Part shown: one piece after another, positions 36,878-52,763 of the stretch
Position numbering within the stretch: position 1 is the stretch's first letter
Layout of the letters: each line of letters starts with the position of its first letter
DNA from: Phytopseudomonas straminea
Lineage (GTDB): Bacteria > Pseudomonadota > Gammaproteobacteria > Pseudomonadales > Pseudomonadaceae
Direction of reading: 5' to 3'
Assembly (NCBI RefSeq): GCF_900112645.1
Contig: NZ_FOMO01000005.1
Location: 248,001-312,000 of the forward strand
Length of the DNA stretch: 64,000 nucleotides
Program-made: the position numbers and the translations under genes
Notes under the pieces: generated by a model
Told to the model about the DNA's origin: nothing
The model's database searches: none
The model's input: only the letters and a program-made list of their open reading frames with translations

Positions 36878-37504
36878 CTACTCTTGGATGACGTCCGCAC
36901 CCTCGGGGATTTCGAAGCTAAACTGCTTGTCATCCAGAGGCTGGTTCATCTTCACGCTCATGAACAGGATGTTGGTGCGCTGGCCGATGCTGTCGATCAG
37001 CTGCATGTCGTTGAGCACGCCGTTGCGGAAGGACAGGCGCAGGCTGTCGAACAGGGTGTCCTTGGCCTTGGGCTTGAGGATGAAGTCCACCACGTTGCCG
37101 CCTTCCTTGAAGGTGATCTCGAAGTTCTCGCGGATCTGCGACACGTCGCCGGACAGCAGCAGCGCCGGCGTGTGAGTCAGGCGTTGATCGAGGGACTGGA
37201 TAGTGACCTGCTCCAGATCCGGGTCGTACAGCCAGACCTGCTTGCCGTCAGAAACCAGCAACTGCTCCATGGGCTGGTCGGTGTGCCAGCGGAACAGGCC
37301 CGGACGCTTGAGGGCCAGCTCGCCGGCGGTTTCTTGCAGCTGGGTGCCGCTGCCATCGAGCGACAGCTGGGAAAAGCGTGCGGTGATGGTCTGCGCCTGG
37401 TTGAGCAGCTCGGTCAGGCGTTTGACCGCTGCCTCGTCGTCAGCGTGGGCGAACAGGCTGGCCGTGGTCAGCACGGCGAGCAGCATCAGGCGAATCAGGC
37501 GCAT
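36878..37504 (-). CDS. lolA: outer-membrane lipoprotein chaperone LolA
   Basis: A 208-residue periplasmic carrier with signal peptide ([21 protein letters not shown]). It takes lipoproteins from LolCDE to LolB. Family features are the N-terminal [18 protein letters not shown], the [40 protein letters not shown] core and the C-terminal [24 protein letters not shown]. It follows ftsK by 18 bp, as in other Pseudomonas. Confidence 0.95.
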   Translation of the reverse strand: MRLIRLMLLAVLTTASLFAHADDEAAVKRLTELLNQAQTITARFSQLSLDGSGTQLQETAGELALKRPGLFRWHTDQPMEQLLVSDGKQVWLYDPDLEQVTIQSLDQRLTHTPALLLSGDVSQIRENFEITFKEGGNVVDFILKPKAKDTLFDSLRLSFRNGVLNDMQLIDSIGQRTNILFMSVKMNQPLDDKQFSFEIPEGADVIQE

Positions 37505-37522
37505 GTGAATCCTCTGTCGGAG

Positions 37523-39931
37523 TTAGTCGCGGCTCGAACCAGGTGCGATGACCTCGCGCGAGCCGTTGGTATTCATCGGGGTGACGACGCCGGCCATTTC
37601 CATGGCTTCGATCATGCGAGCAGCGCGGTTGTAGCCGATCTTCAGCTTGCGCTGCACCGAAGAGATCGAGGCGCGACGGCTTTCCAGTACGAAGTTGACC
37701 GCTTCGTCGTACAAAGGATCACTCTCGCTGTCTTCACCGCCCTCACCGCCGCTGCCGCCGTCGAAGCCACCGCCGCCGCCTTCTTCTGCGCCGGCGAGGA
37801 TGTCTTCGTTGTAATCCGGTGCGCCGCGCAGTTTCCAGGCCTCCACCACGCGGTGCACTTCGTCATCGGACACGAAGGCGCCGTGCACGCGGATCGGCAG
37901 GCTGGTGCCCGGTGGCATGTAGAGCATGTCGCCGTGGCCGAGCAGCTGTTCGGCGCCGCCCTGGTCGATGATGGTACGCGAGTCGATCTTGCTCGATACC
38001 TGGAACGCCATACGGGTCGGGATGTTGGCCTTGATCAGGCCGGTGATCACGTCCACCGAGGGGCGCTGGGTGGCGAGAATCAGGTGGATGCCGGCGGCAC
38101 GTGCCTTCTGGGCGATACGGGCGATCAGCTCTTCGACCTTCTTGCCGACGATCATCATCATGTCGGCGAACTCGTCGACTACCACGACGATGGTCGGCAG
38201 CGGCTTGAGCAGCGGTGCTTCGTCTTCCATGCTCTCGCGGCGATACAGCGGGTCGGCCAGCGGCTCGCCGGCCTCGATGGCGTCCTTGACCTTGCGGTTG
38301 AAGCCGGCCAGGTTGCGCACGCCCATCTTCGACATCAACTTGTAGCGGCGCTCCATCTCGGCAACGCTCCAGCGCAGTGCGTTAGCCGCCTCCTTCATGT
38401 CGGTGACCACCGGGCACAGCAGGTGCGGAATGCCTTCGTAGATCGACAGCTCGAGCATCTTCGGGTCGATCATGATCAGCCGCGCGTCTTCCGGGCTCGA
38501 CTTGAACAGGATCGACAGGATCATCGCGTTGACGCCCACCGACTTACCGGAGCCGGTGGTACCTGCTACCAGCAGGTGCGGCATCTTCGCCAGGTCGGTG
38601 ATCACCGGCTTGCCGCCGATGTCGTGGCCCAGGGCCAGAGCCACCGGCGACTTGGCGTCGTCGTATTCTGGGGTGGACAGCACTTCGGAGAAGCGCACGA
38701 TCTGGCGGTTCTCGTTGGGAATCTCGATACCCACGGTGGTCTTGCCGGGAATCACTTCCACGACGCGCACGCTGGTCACCGCCAGCGAGCGCGCCAGGTC
38801 CTTGGCCAGGTTTGCGATGCGGCTGACCTTGACGCCGGCAGCCGGCTGGATTTCGTAGCGGGTGATCACCGGGCCCGGGTGGATCGAATCCACCGTGACC
38901 TCGACGCCGAACTCCTTGAGTTTGATTTCCAGCAGGTGGCCGACGCCAGCCAGGGATTCGGGCGAGTACTCGACCTTCTTGGCCTCGGCCGGGTCGAGCA
39001 GGGAAATGGGCGGCAAGGTGCCTTCCACGGCGCTGTCGACGAACAACGGCACCTGCTTTTCCTTCTGTACGCGCTTGCTCGGTTCCGGCGCCTTGGGCGC
39101 TATCGGTGCGGAAATGACTGGCGCCGGGCGGCTTTCGCGCTCGGTCATGTGCTTGTTGAGCGACTCTTCGCGCTCGATCAGGCGTTCCTTGACCTTGGCC
39201 TGCTCGCGGCGATCCTTGACCACCGGGGCGGCGACGTCATGCACGCGCTCGTCCACTTCGCGCAGCTGGGCGACGAGTTGCTTGCGATCCTGGCGCGAGC
39301 TCCACCAGCGGTTGACCACGCTCTGCACCAGTTCAAGCAGGTCGAGGGTGATCTTGCCGGTCAGGTCCATGACCTTGAACCAGGACAGGTCGGTGAACAC
39401 GGTCAGGCCGAACAGGAACAGGGCGATGAACAGCAGCGTGCTGCCCTGCACGTTGAGCGCGGCGACGGTCAGTTGCCCGAGGCTTTCGCCCAGCGCGCCG
39501 CCGGCCGAGGCCGGCATGTTGGCGCCGCTCTGGAAGTGAATGTAGGCCAGCGCCGCGCCGGACAGCACCAGGAACACCAGGCCGATCAGCCGCCAGGAGA
39601 ACAGCCAGCCGCTCCAGTGCCACGGTTCGTGGCGTGCGCGGAACACCTGCAGGGCCTTGATGCCCAGCAGCAGCGGAAACAGATAGGCGAAATAACCCAG
39701 GGCCATGAACAGCACATCGGCGAACCAGGCGCCGGCGCGTCCTGCGGCGTTGTGCACCTGTTCGACGTTGCTGGTGTGCGTCCAGCCCGGATCGGCCGGG
39801 TCGTAGGTGAGCAGCGCCATCCACACATAGAGACACAGCGCACCGAGAGCGATCAGGGCGCCCTCTTTGAGGCGATATGGCAATTGCTGACGCCAGGCCG
39901 GCGCCGCTGCTGTAGAGCTAGAGTTCTTCAA
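37523..39931 (-). CDS. ftsK: DNA translocase FtsK
   Basis: An 802-residue division-linked DNA pump. It has four N-terminal membrane helices (about residues 20-190), a short charged linker, a RecA-like motor with Walker [21 protein letters not shown] and Walker [16 protein letters not shown], and a C-terminal gamma winged-helix domain ([25 protein letters not shown]) that reads KOPS. An in-frame TAG lies 24 bp upstream, so the start is the TTG at 39931 with AGGAAC before it. The resulting MKNSS... N-terminus matches relatives. Divergent from trxB. Confidence 0.95.
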   Translation of the reverse strand: MKNSSSTAAAPAWRQQLPYRLKEGALIALGALCLYVWMALLTYDPADPGWTHTSNVEQVHNAAGRAGAWFADVLFMALGYFAYLFPLLLGIKALQVFRARHEPWHWSGWLFSWRLIGLVFLVLSGAALAYIHFQSGANMPASAGGALGESLGQLTVAALNVQGSTLLFIALFLFGLTVFTDLSWFKVMDLTGKITLDLLELVQSVVNRWWSSRQDRKQLVAQLREVDERVHDVAAPVVKDRREQAKVKERLIEREESLNKHMTERESRPAPVISAPIAPKAPEPSKRVQKEKQVPLFVDSAVEGTLPPISLLDPAEAKKVEYSPESLAGVGHLLEIKLKEFGVEVTVDSIHPGPVITRYEIQPAAGVKVSRIANLAKDLARSLAVTSVRVVEVIPGKTTVGIEIPNENRQIVRFSEVLSTPEYDDAKSPVALALGHDIGGKPVITDLAKMPHLLVAGTTGSGKSVGVNAMILSILFKSSPEDARLIMIDPKMLELSIYEGIPHLLCPVVTDMKEAANALRWSVAEMERRYKLMSKMGVRNLAGFNRKVKDAIEAGEPLADPLYRRESMEDEAPLLKPLPTIVVVVDEFADMMMIVGKKVEELIARIAQKARAAGIHLILATQRPSVDVITGLIKANIPTRMAFQVSSKIDSRTIIDQGGAEQLLGHGDMLYMPPGTSLPIRVHGAFVSDDEVHRVVEAWKLRGAPDYNEDILAGAEEGGGGGFDGGSGGEGGEDSESDPLYDEAVNFVLESRRASISSVQRKLKIGYNRAARMIEAMEMAGVVTPMNTNGSREVIAPGSSRD

Positions 39932-40137
39932 AACGCATCTGTTCCTGCGCTGCTAGCGCGCCGAATGATCGGTGGAGGACGAAACGCCGCCATTGTACGG
40001 CATGCCGCCGGTGCATTGGAGAACCGATCGCCCGGCTGGCTCCCGCTCGTCCCGTGCTTCGGTGTAGCATAGCGGCCACTATTCGTCCGTGCGGCTCAAT
40101 TTGAGCATGCATTCTCTTTTGTGACAAAGGCTTATGA

Positions 40138-41097
<960 letters not shown>

Positions 41098-41144
41098 GGC
41101 TCCGGGCGGACTGACTCCCGCCCTCCCCCGCTGCGGTCTCGCCA

Positions 41145-41837
41145 ATGCTTACCTGGTTGCAACGCGACTCCCTGACCTTTCCGCCGCTCGACAAAGCGCT
41201 GCGCGAACCCAACGGCCTGCTGGCCGCTGGCGGCGACCTGCGCGCCGAGCGGCTGATCGCCGCCTATCGGCACGGCTGCTTTCCCTGGTACCAGGATGGC
41301 CAGCCGCTGCTGTGGTGGTCGCCTGATCCGCGTACCGTGCTGTTTCCCAGCGAATTGCATGTGTCGCGCAGCCTGCGCAAAGTCATCCGCCAAGGTTATT
41401 TTCAGGTGACCTTCGACCAGGCGTTCACCGATGTCATACGCGCCTGCGCGGCGCCTCGCGACTACGCGGATGGCACCTGGATCACCACACCCATGCAACA
41501 GGCCTATATCGACCTGCATGAGCGCGGCGTGGCGCACAGCGTCGAGGTCTGGCAGGACCAGCAACTGGTCGGCGGGCTTTACGGGCTGGCCATGGGCAGA
41601 CTGTTCTTCGGTGAGTCGATGTTCAGTCGGGCCGACAATGCCTCCAAGGTCGGCTTCGCCAGCCTGGTCGAGAAACTCCAGGCCTGGCAGTTCGAGCTGA
41701 TCGACTGCCAGATGCCGACCCAGCACCTGCACAGCCTCGGCGCCCGTGCGATCAGTCGCCAGGAATTCGCCAGCTATCTACAGCGTTTTCTGGATCGGCC
41801 CAGCCTGGCCGACTGGCAAGGCGCTGGCGACCGGTGA
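41145..41837 (+). CDS. aat: leucyl/phenylalanyl-tRNA--protein transferase
   Basis: A 230-residue aminoacyl transferase adding Leu/Phe to N-terminal Lys or Arg, producing N-degrons for ClpS-ClpA. Conserved motifs are [80 protein letters not shown] and the terminal [24 protein letters not shown]. Next to bpt and close to clpA/clpS. Confidence 0.95.
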   Translation: MLTWLQRDSLTFPPLDKALREPNGLLAAGGDLRAERLIAAYRHGCFPWYQDGQPLLWWSPDPRTVLFPSELHVSRSLRKVIRQGYFQVTFDQAFTDVIRACAAPRDYADGTWITTPMQQAYIDLHERGVAHSVEVWQDQQLVGGLYGLAMGRLFFGESMFSRADNASKVGFASLVEKLQAWQFELIDCQMPTQHLHSLGARAISRQEFASYLQRFLDRPSLADWQGAGDR

Positions 41838-41906
41838 CGAGCGCCGTTCTGGCTCGCAGCCCGGCACTGGCATACACTGATTCCAGGCCATTCCCGGGAG
41901 TCGATC

Positions 41907-42614
41907 ATGACTGAGCTGGCTCGCCTGAAGTTCTACGCCACGCAACCCCATCCCTGCAGCTATCTGCTCGAGGAACAGGCCACCACGCTGTTTCTCGACC
42001 CCAGTCAGCCGATGGACGCGAACATGTATGCCGAGCTCTCCGAGCTCGGGTTCCGGCGTAGCGGCGATCACCTCTACCGCCCCCACTGTCAGCGCTGCAC
42101 GGCCTGCGTGCCGGCGCGAATTCCGGCTGCCCGTTTCGCCCCAAACCGCCAGCAGCGGCGCATTCTCAAGCGCAATGAATCACTTGAAGTGCGCGCCATA
42201 AGACCTTCATTTACCGAAGAATATTACGACCTCTACGCACGCTATATCGAGCAGCGCCACGCCGACGGCGATATGTACCCGCCCAGTCGCGAGCAGTTCT
42301 CCACCTTTCTGGTTCGTGACCTGCCCTTTTCGTGCTTTTTCGAATTTCGCGAGCAGGGCCGACTGCTCGCCATCGCCGTGACCGACGTGCTGCCTAACGG
42401 CCTATCGGCGGTCTACACCTTCTACGATCCGGACGAAGAGCGCCGCAGCCTGGGTCGCTACGCCATTCTCTGGCAAATCGGCGAAGCGCTGCGCCTGAAT
42501 CTGCAGGCCGTATATCTTGGCTACTGGATCAAGAACTGCAGGAAGATGAACTACAAGACCCAGTACCGCCCCATCGAGCTCTTCGTCAATCAGCACTGGG
42601 TCGCCCTGACCTGA
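41907..42614 (+). CDS. bpt: aspartate/glutamate leucyltransferase (arginyltransferase-like)
   Basis: A 235-residue N-degron transferase of the ATE family. Bacterial Bpt moves Leu onto N-terminal Asp or Glu. It has the N-terminal [18 protein letters not shown], the Cys cluster [30 protein letters not shown] basic stretch and the C-terminal [24 protein letters not shown]. Annotated ate in older Pseudomonas genomes. Follows aat by 69 bp. Confidence 0.94.
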
Positions 42615-42756
42615 AATCGACGATATTCCTGGCCTTTCGCTGCCGAAACAGAGGCAGCCCCTTGGCGTCAACCCTTGTTTTCAGGCACAATGCTTGCCGC
42701 TTTTGCCTGGGGCCAGTTGCGCCGGGCCATTCTCTGGATACCGAGGGCTTTACTGC

Positions 42757-42975
42757 ATGTCGAAAGAAGACAGCTTCGAAATGGAAGGCACTGTCGTCGA
42801 CACCCTGCCCAACACCATGTTTCGTGTGGAGTTGGAAAACGGGCACGTCGTTACCGCGCACATCTCCGGAAAGATGCGCAAGAATTACATCCGCATTCTG
42901 ACTGGTGACAAGGTTCGCGTAGAGCTGACCCCGTACGACCTGAGCAAAGGTCGCATCACCTATCGCGCTCGCTAA
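42757..42975 (+). CDS. infA: translation initiation factor IF-1
   Basis: A 72-residue S1/OB-fold protein, [22 protein letters not shown]..., containing the family core [40 protein letters not shown]. Binds the ribosomal A site with IF-2 and IF-3. Normal length. It is monocistronic, with 142 bp upstream and a strong bidirectional terminator just downstream. Confidence 0.97.
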
Positions 42976-43010
42976 CAGGGCAAGAGCACGATTCACTGCT
43001 CTGCTCCAGT

Positions 43011-43054
43011 GACCAATAAAAAGCCCGGCATCTCTGCCGGGCTTTTTATTGGTC
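43011..43054. terminator. bidirectional terminator between infA and clpA
   Basis: Perfect 19-bp stem with a 6-nt loop (ATCTCT). The left arm runs GACCAATAAAAAGCCCGGC and the right arm is its exact complement ending CTTTTTATTGGTC. A/T tracts on both sides serve both convergent genes. Confidence 0.95.
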
Positions 43055-43097
43055 GCTTGCCTGGGAAGACGGGGCGCGATGAGCGCCCCGCCAGCCC

Positions 43098-45368
43098 TCA
43101 GGCCATTTCCGCAGTGGTCTCGAAATCGAACGTCAGCTCGCCGTTTTCCAGATTCACGTGCACCGTACCGCCATGCTCGGAAAGCTCCCCGAAGAGAATC
43201 TCCTCAGCCAGGGGACGCTTGATGCGATCCTGGATCAGGCGAGCCATGGGCCGGGCGCCCATCTGCACGTCGTAACCCTGCTCGGCCAGCCAGTCGCGCG
43301 CCGCATCGCTGACTTCGAGCATGACGCGCTTGTCCTCGAGCTGCGCCTGCAGCTCGATGAGGAACTTGTCGACGATGCTCTTGATCGTGTCGTGGCTGAG
43401 ACGGCCGAACTGGATGATGGTATCCAGGCGGTTGCGGAACTCCGGCGTGAAGCTCTTCTTGATCACTTCCATGGCGTCGGACGAGTGATCCTGATAGCTG
43501 AAACCGATCGACGCACGGGACGCGGTTTCCGCGCCGGCATTGGTGGTCATGATCAGGATCACGTTGCGGAAGTCCGCCTTGCGCCCGTTGTTGTCGGTCA
43601 GCGTGCCGTGGTCCATGACCTGCAGCAGCAGGTTGAAGACTTCCGGGTGCGCTTTCTCGATTTCGTCGAGTAGCAGTACGCAATGGGGCTGCTTGGTGAT
43701 CGCTTCGGTCAGCAGGCCACCCTGATCGAAACCGACGTAGCCGGGTGGCGCCCCGATCAGGCGCGACACGGTGTGCCGTTCCATGTACTCGGACATGTCG
43801 AAACGCACCAGTTCCACGCCCAGCGCCTTGGACAGCTGGCGAGCCGCCTCGGTCTTGCCGACGCCGGTGGGGCCGGCGAACAGGAACGAGCCGACCGGCT
43901 TGTCCGGCGCCTTGAGGCCAGCCCGCGACAACTTGATGGCGGTGGCCAGCGAATCGATGGCGGCGTCCTGGCCGAATACGGTAAGCTTGAGATCGCGCTC
44001 CAGGTTGCGCAGCAGTTCCTTGTCGGAGCTGCTGACATGTTTCGGCGGAATGCGCGCGATCTTGGCCACGATGTCCTCGACCTGCGGCACGTCGATGCGC
44101 TTGACGCGCTTCTCCTGCGGCTGCAGACGCTGGAACGCACCCGCTTCGTCGATCACATCGATGGCCTTGTCGGGCATGTGACGATCATTGATGTAGCGCG
44201 AGGCCAGCTCCGCGGCTGCGCGCAGGGCTTCATCACTGTACTCGATGTCGTGATGCTGCTCGAAGCGCCCCTTGAGGCCCTTGAGAATGCCAATGGTGTC
44301 TTCCACCGAAGGCTCCACCACGTCGACCTTCTGGAAACGCCGCGCCAAGGCGCGATCCTTCTCGAAGATGCCACGAAATTCCTGGAAGGTCGTCGAGCCG
44401 ATGCAGCGGATCTCGCCCGACGACAGTGCCGGTTTGAGCAGGTTCGAAGCATCCATTACGCCACCCGAGGCAGCCCCGGCACCGATGATGGTGTGAATCT
44501 CGTCGATGAACAGGATGGCTTGCGGACGCTTGCGCAGTTCGGTGAGCAACGCCTTGAGGCGCTTCTCGAAATCCCCGCGGTACTTGGTGCCGGCCAGCAG
44601 CGCGCCGAGATCCAGAGAGTAGACGACGCTGTCAGCCAGCAGGTCGGGCACCTGATTGTCGACGATGCGCTTGGCCAAGCCTTCGGCGATGGCAGTTTTG
44701 CCGACGCCAGCCTCGCCGACCAGCAGCGGGTTGTTCTTGCGGCGACGAGCGAGAATCTGCGCAACCCGCTCGACTTCATGCTCGCGACCGACCAGCGGGT
44801 CGATGCGGCCCTGACGAGCCAGCTCGTTGAGATTGCTGGCGTAGGCGTCCAGCGGATTGCCCGAGGAAGACGACTCGCCGCCCTCTTCGTCCTGCATTTC
44901 CGGGTCGGCTTCGGGCGACGCGCCCTGCCCCGGCACCTTGGAGATGCCGTGAGCGATGAAATTGACCACGTCGATACGGGCCACGCTCTGCTGCTTGAGC
45001 AGGAACACGGCCTGGCTTTCTTGCTCGCTGAAGATCGCGACCAGCACGTTGGCGCCGGTGACTTCGCGCTTACCGGAGCTCTGCACGTGGAATACCGCGC
45101 GCTGCAGCACGCGCTGGAAGCCCAGCGTCGGCTGGGTTTCGCGCTCTTCGTCGTGCTGGGGGATCAGCGGCGTGGTGGAGTCGATGAATTCCTGCAGGTC
45201 ACTGCGCAGCTTGTCCAGGCTGGCACCGCAGGCGCGCAGTACGCTGGCTGCAGCTTCGTTGTCCAGAAGAGCCAGCAGGAGGTGCTCCACGGTCATGAAT
45301 TCATGACGTTTCGCGCGGGCCTCCTTGAAGGCCAGGTTGAGGGTGACTTCGAGCTCTCGATTTAACAT
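43098..45368 (-). CDS. clpA: ATP-dependent Clp protease ATP-binding subunit ClpA
   Basis: A 756-residue double-AAA+ unfoldase. The N-domain ([35 protein letters not shown]) binds ClpS. D1 Walker A is [18 protein letters not shown] and D2 Walker [19 protein letters not shown]. The ClpP-docking loop and C-terminal small domain are present. With ClpP it degrades N-degron substrates delivered by ClpS, encoded just upstream (28-bp gap). GAGGTG precedes the ATG. Confidence 0.96.
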   Translation of the reverse strand: MLNRELEVTLNLAFKEARAKRHEFMTVEHLLLALLDNEAAASVLRACGASLDKLRSDLQEFIDSTTPLIPQHDEERETQPTLGFQRVLQRAVFHVQSSGKREVTGANVLVAIFSEQESQAVFLLKQQSVARIDVVNFIAHGISKVPGQGASPEADPEMQDEEGGESSSSGNPLDAYASNLNELARQGRIDPLVGREHEVERVAQILARRRKNNPLLVGEAGVGKTAIAEGLAKRIVDNQVPDLLADSVVYSLDLGALLAGTKYRGDFEKRLKALLTELRKRPQAILFIDEIHTIIGAGAASGGVMDASNLLKPALSSGEIRCIGSTTFQEFRGIFEKDRALARRFQKVDVVEPSVEDTIGILKGLKGRFEQHHDIEYSDEALRAAAELASRYINDRHMPDKAIDVIDEAGAFQRLQPQEKRVKRIDVPQVEDIVAKIARIPPKHVSSSDKELLRNLERDLKLTVFGQDAAIDSLATAIKLSRAGLKAPDKPVGSFLFAGPTGVGKTEAARQLSKALGVELVRFDMSEYMERHTVSRLIGAPPGYVGFDQGGLLTEAITKQPHCVLLLDEIEKAHPEVFNLLLQVMDHGTLTDNNGRKADFRNVILIMTTNAGAETASRASIGFSYQDHSSDAMEVIKKSFTPEFRNRLDTIIQFGRLSHDTIKSIVDKFLIELQAQLEDKRVMLEVSDAARDWLAEQGYDVQMGARPMARLIQDRIKRPLAEEILFGELSEHGGTVHVNLENGELTFDFETTAEMA

Positions 45369-45396
45369 AGCTTCACCTCATGCCAAGCGGCCGGCG

Positions 45397-45759
45397 TTAA
45401 CCGTCCTTCTCGATTTCACAGAGTAATGGGTGCTGGCTTTCACGCGCGTACTGATTGACCTGCGCGGCCTTGGTCTCGGCGATATCGCGGGTGTAGAGCC
45501 CACAAACGGCGCGACCTTCGGTGTGCACGGTCAACATGATCCTGGTTGCCACCTCGCGATTGAGGTTGAAGAAGGTCTCGAGTATCTCGACCACGAAATC
45601 CATGGGGGTGTAGTCATCATTGAACAAGACCACCTTATAGAGCGGAGGCGCCTGCAATGCCGGCTTGGATTCCTCAACGGCCAGGCCTGATGAGTCGTCC
45701 TCATGCGGTGCGGGTCGATCCTGATTGAATGTTAGTCGAATCTGGCTACTTGCATGCAT
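45397..45759 (-). CDS. clpS: ClpS adaptor
   Basis: A 120-residue adaptor recognising N-terminal Leu, Phe, Tyr and Trp. The flexible N-terminal tail is followed by the conserved [58 protein letters not shown], whose [10 protein letters not shown] and HxxG segments form the N-degron pocket. Start is the ATG giving [14 protein letters not shown], as in P. aeruginosa ClpS; a longer in-frame extension to 45852 reads into the cspD promoter region. Confidence 0.94.
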   Translation of the reverse strand: MHASSQIRLTFNQDRPAPHEDDSSGLAVEESKPALQAPPLYKVVLFNDDYTPMDFVVEILETFFNLNREVATRIMLTVHTEGRAVCGLYTRDIAETKAAQVNQYARESQHPLLCEIEKDG

Positions 45760-45980
45760 GCTGGATAAAAGGTTCGTGGGGGTGGATGGAGCGGGCCGCA
45801 AAAATAAGACCCGTTTATCGTCGTTTCGTGCGATGCCTTGACTATCCGTCAAAGGGTGTTACAACCAAAGGATACCCCTACGGGGCGAAAGGGCTTGCGT
45901 TCGCCGGGCGATGTCCGCGGGCGCTGGATCTAATGTGGATGATACTCCAGCAGTGGGGTTCCTTGCAGAGGGATATCGGC

Positions 45981-46247
45981 ATGCTAAGTGGTAAGGTCAA
46001 GTGGTTCAACAACGCCAAGGGCTACGGATTCATCCTGGCCGACGGCCGAGATGAGGACCTGTTCGCCCATTACTCGGCCATCCAGATGGATGGATACAAA
46101 ACCCTGAAGGCCGGTCAGGCCGTCAACTTCGATATCATCCAGGGCCCCAAAGGTCTACATGCCGTTAACATCAGTGCCGCCCAGGCCAGCCAGGACAAAC
46201 CAACCCCGGCAACCAGCCCAGCACGCGCCACAGCGGTCGGCGCCTGA
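45981..46247 (+). CDS. cspD: cold-shock-domain protein CspD
   Basis: An 88-residue single CSD protein with RNP1 KGYGFI and RNP2-like LFAHYSAI, and an Ala/Pro/Thr-rich tail. Relatives bind single-stranded DNA or RNA and limit replication in stationary phase. The shared N-terminus MLSGKVKWFNNAKGYGFI and the position divergent from clpS match CspD of Pseudomonas. GAGGGA precedes the ATG. Confidence 0.92.
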   Translation: MLSGKVKWFNNAKGYGFILADGRDEDLFAHYSAIQMDGYKTLKAGQAVNFDIIQGPKGLHAVNISAAQASQDKPTPATSPARATAVGA

Positions 46248-48851
<2,604 letters not shown>

Positions 48852-48875
48852 GCAACGCGCTGATCTAGCGACACC

Positions 48876-48909
48876 GACAGCCCCGGCCTTGCGCCGGGGT
48901 TGTCGTTTT
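48876..48909 (+). terminator. idh terminator
   Basis: CCCCGGC/GCCGGGG stem with 5-nt loop, extended across one mismatch by GACA/TGTC, followed by GTTTTC. Confidence 0.8.
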
Positions 48910-48931
48910 CAGAATTCGAAAAGGAGTCCGC

Positions 48932-49378
48932 ATGACCTGGCATGCACATGTCACCGTCGCCACCATCGTCGAACACGAGGGGCGCTTTCTGTTCGTCGAG
49001 GAGCTCAAGGGTGGGCGCCTGGTGCTCAATCAGCCGGCCGGCCACCTGGAGCCGAAGGAGAGCCTGCAACAGGCAGCCGTGCGCGAGACGCTCGAGGAGA
49101 CCGGCTGCGACGTCGAGCTGACCGGCGTCACCGGCATCTACCTGTACACAGCACCGAGCAACGGAGTGACCTATCAGCGCATCTGCTTCGTCGCCAACTT
49201 GGTTCGGCACCATGCCGAGCGTGCGCTGGACAGCGACATCAGTGGCATTCGCTGGCTCACGTACGACGAACTGTTGGCCGAGCGCGACCACCTGCGCAGC
49301 GAGCTGGTACTGCGCTGCCTGAATGACTACCTGGCGGGCGCCCGCTTCCCCCTCGCCCTCATCCATGACCCCATGTGA
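48932..49378 (+). CDS. nudJ: Nudix hydrolase, NudJ-like
   Basis: A 148-residue Nudix protein with the box GHLEPKESLQQAAVRETLEETG (Gx5Ex7REUxEExGU). The N-terminus MTWHAHVTVATIVEHEGRFLFVEE and the position directly before mnmA match NudJ (phosphatase NudJ/YmfB), which hydrolyses nucleoside di- and triphosphates and HMP-PP. AAAGGAG precedes the ATG. Confidence 0.87.
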   Translation: MTWHAHVTVATIVEHEGRFLFVEELKGGRLVLNQPAGHLEPKESLQQAAVRETLEETGCDVELTGVTGIYLYTAPSNGVTYQRICFVANLVRHHAERALDSDISGIRWLTYDELLAERDHLRSELVLRCLNDYLAGARFPLALIHDPM

Positions 49379-49461
49379 AAACCGGCCGTGCGCGGCAGAC
49401 TGAAACGCACCGCGCATCCTGTTAGAATCTCGTCCCTTTGAAGCCCGTATTGATCCCGACC

Positions 49462-50577
49462 ATGCAAGATCCAGCTACCCAGCGCGTCATCGTCGGCATG
49501 TCCGGCGGTGTCGACTCCTCCGTCTCGGCCCTGCTCCTGCTCGAAGCGGGCTATCAGGTCGAAGGCCTGTTCATGAAGAACTGGGACGAAGACGACGGCA
49601 CCGAATACTGTACCGCCATGGACGACCTGGCGGACGCCCAGGCCGTGTGCGACCGTATCGGCATCAAGCTGCACACCGCCAACTTCGCCGCCGAGTACTG
49701 GGACAACGTGTTCGAGCACTTCCTGGCCGAATACAAGGCCGGGCGCACGCCCAACCCGGACATCCTTTGCAACCGTGAAATCAAGTTCAAGGCGTTCCTC
49801 GACTACGCCCTGATGCTCGGTGCCGACCTGATCGCCACCGGCCATTACGTGCGGCGCCGCGATATCGACGGGCGCTACGAACTGCTCAAGGGCCTGGACC
49901 CGAACAAGGACCAGAGTTACTTCCTGCACGCCGTTGGCGGCGAGCAGATCGCCAAGACCCTGTTTCCGGTCGGCGAACTGGAGAAGCCCGAAGTGCGGGC
50001 GATCGCCGAGAAGTACGAGCTGGCCACCGCCAAGAAGAAGGATTCCACCGGTATCTGCTTCATTGGCGAGCGCCGTTTCAGCGACTTCCTCAAGCAGTAC
50101 CTGCCGGCGCAGCCGGGCAACATCGAAACCACCGAGGGTGACGTGATCGGCAAGCATCACGGCCTGATGTACCACACCATCGGCCAGCGCCAGGGCCTGG
50201 GCATCGGCGGCCTCAAGGATGCCGGCGACGAGCCCTGGTACGTGCTGCACAAGGACCTGACCCGCAACGTGCTGATCGTCGGCCAGGGCAACGAACATCC
50301 CTGGCTGTTTTCCCGTGCCCTGCATGCCTCACAGATCTACTGGGTCAACCCGGTAGCGCTCGATGCGCCTAGGCGCCTGACCGCCAAGGTACGTTACCGC
50401 CAGGCTGACCAGGCCTGCACCCTGGAACGCACCGCCGATGGCTACCGCGCCACGTTCGAGCAACCGCAGCGTGCGGTCACGCCGGGCCAGTCCGTGGTGT
50501 TCTATGACGGCGACGTCTGCCTCGGCGGCGGCGTGATCGAGAGCGCCGAACCCTGGAGCGAGGGCGCACCGCGATGA
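49462..50577 (+). CDS. mnmA: tRNA-specific 2-thiouridylase MnmA (TrmU)
   Basis: A 371-residue enzyme thiolating U34 of tRNA-Lys, Glu and Gln. PP-loop is [15 protein letters not shown]. The catalytic cysteines lie in [13 protein letters not shown] and [18 protein letters not shown]-terminal beta-barrel is present. I chose ATG 49462 ([13 protein letters not shown]...); an in-frame TTG at 49438 would add eight residues, and neither has a strong ribosome site. Overlaps hflD by 4 bp. Confidence 0.94.
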   Translation: MQDPATQRVIVGMSGGVDSSVSALLLLEAGYQVEGLFMKNWDEDDGTEYCTAMDDLADAQAVCDRIGIKLHTANFAAEYWDNVFEHFLAEYKAGRTPNPDILCNREIKFKAFLDYALMLGADLIATGHYVRRRDIDGRYELLKGLDPNKDQSYFLHAVGGEQIAKTLFPVGELEKPEVRAIAEKYELATAKKKDSTGICFIGERRFSDFLKQYLPAQPGNIETTEGDVIGKHHGLMYHTIGQRQGLGIGGLKDAGDEPWYVLHKDLTRNVLIVGQGNEHPWLFSRALHASQIYWVNPVALDAPRRLTAKVRYRQADQACTLERTADGYRATFEQPQRAVTPGQSVVFYDGDVCLGGGVIESAEPWSEGAPR

Positions 50578-51194
50578 ATCCCATTCAAGAACAGCTGATC
50601 GCCCTGGGCGCGGTTTTTCAGGCGGCGGTGATGGTCGACAAGATCGCCAAGACCGGCCAGGCCGCCGAAAGCGAAGTGACCTGCCTGATCAACAGCCTGC
50701 TGGTGCGCGACGCCAACGGCACGCTGGACGTGTACGGCGGTGATGACCTGAATTTGCGCGACGGTTACCGCGCCCTGGTCAGCGCCCTGGAACGTGACCC
50801 CACCAGCCTGCAGCGCGAGCCGCTGCGCTACGCCCTCGCCCTGCTCGGCCTGGAGCGACAGCTCGACAAGCGCGGCGACCTGCTGCAACTGATGGGCAAT
50901 CGCCTGGACCAGATCCAGAGCCAGGCCGACCATTTCGGCATTGGCCACGAGAACGTCATTTCTTCCTGTGGCGCGCTGTACCAGGACACCATCAGCACCT
51001 TCAAGCAGCGCATTCAGGTGCAGGGCGACAGCCGCTTCCTGCAACAACCGGCCAATGCCTCGAAGATTCGCGGCCTGCTGCTCGCCGGGATTCGCTCGGC
51101 GCGCCTGTGGCGCCAACTGGGCGGGCATCGCTGGCAGCTGGTATTCAGCCGTCGCAAATTGCTGCGAGAACTCTACCCGATGCTGCGCGGCTGA
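50574..51194 (+). CDS. hflD: HflD homolog (lysogenisation regulator family)
   Basis: A 206-residue all-helical protein, [30 protein letters not shown], with the conserved [22 protein letters not shown] and [19 protein letters not shown] C-terminus. In E. coli HflD is a peripheral membrane protein binding phage lambda CII; its core bacterial role is unclear. Its start overlaps mnmA and purB follows, the conserved gammaproteobacterial order. Confidence 0.92.
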   Translation: MNPIQEQLIALGAVFQAAVMVDKIAKTGQAAESEVTCLINSLLVRDANGTLDVYGGDDLNLRDGYRALVSALERDPTSLQREPLRYALALLGLERQLDKRGDLLQLMGNRLDQIQSQADHFGIGHENVISSCGALYQDTISTFKQRIQVQGDSRFLQQPANASKIRGLLLAGIRSARLWRQLGGHRWQLVFSRRKLLRELYPMLRG

Positions 51195-51270
51195 TCCGCC
51201 GCGCCCCCATGCATTTCATCCGTCGATTCGCCGGGCGGCAGCGCTGATAGCCGCCCGGATTCGTGTATGA

Positions 51271-52683
<1,413 letters not shown>

Positions 52684-52701
52684 CCGACGGGCACGCCCGA
52701 G

Positions 52702-52732
52702 AACGCCCGGCTGACGCCGGGCGTTTCTTTTT
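52702..52732 (+). terminator. purB terminator
   Basis: 10-bp stem AACGCCCGGC/GCCGGGCGTT with TGAC loop followed by TCTTTTT. Confidence 0.92.
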
Positions 52733-52763
52733 ATACGCACCGATAAATATCAAGGACTTACAA

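Noticed and set aside
36104..40072. 1322-codon open frame antisense to rarA-lolA-ftsK
   Set aside because: Covers three genuine genes on the other strand; the product is His/Gln/Val-rich low-information sequence typical of antisense translation.
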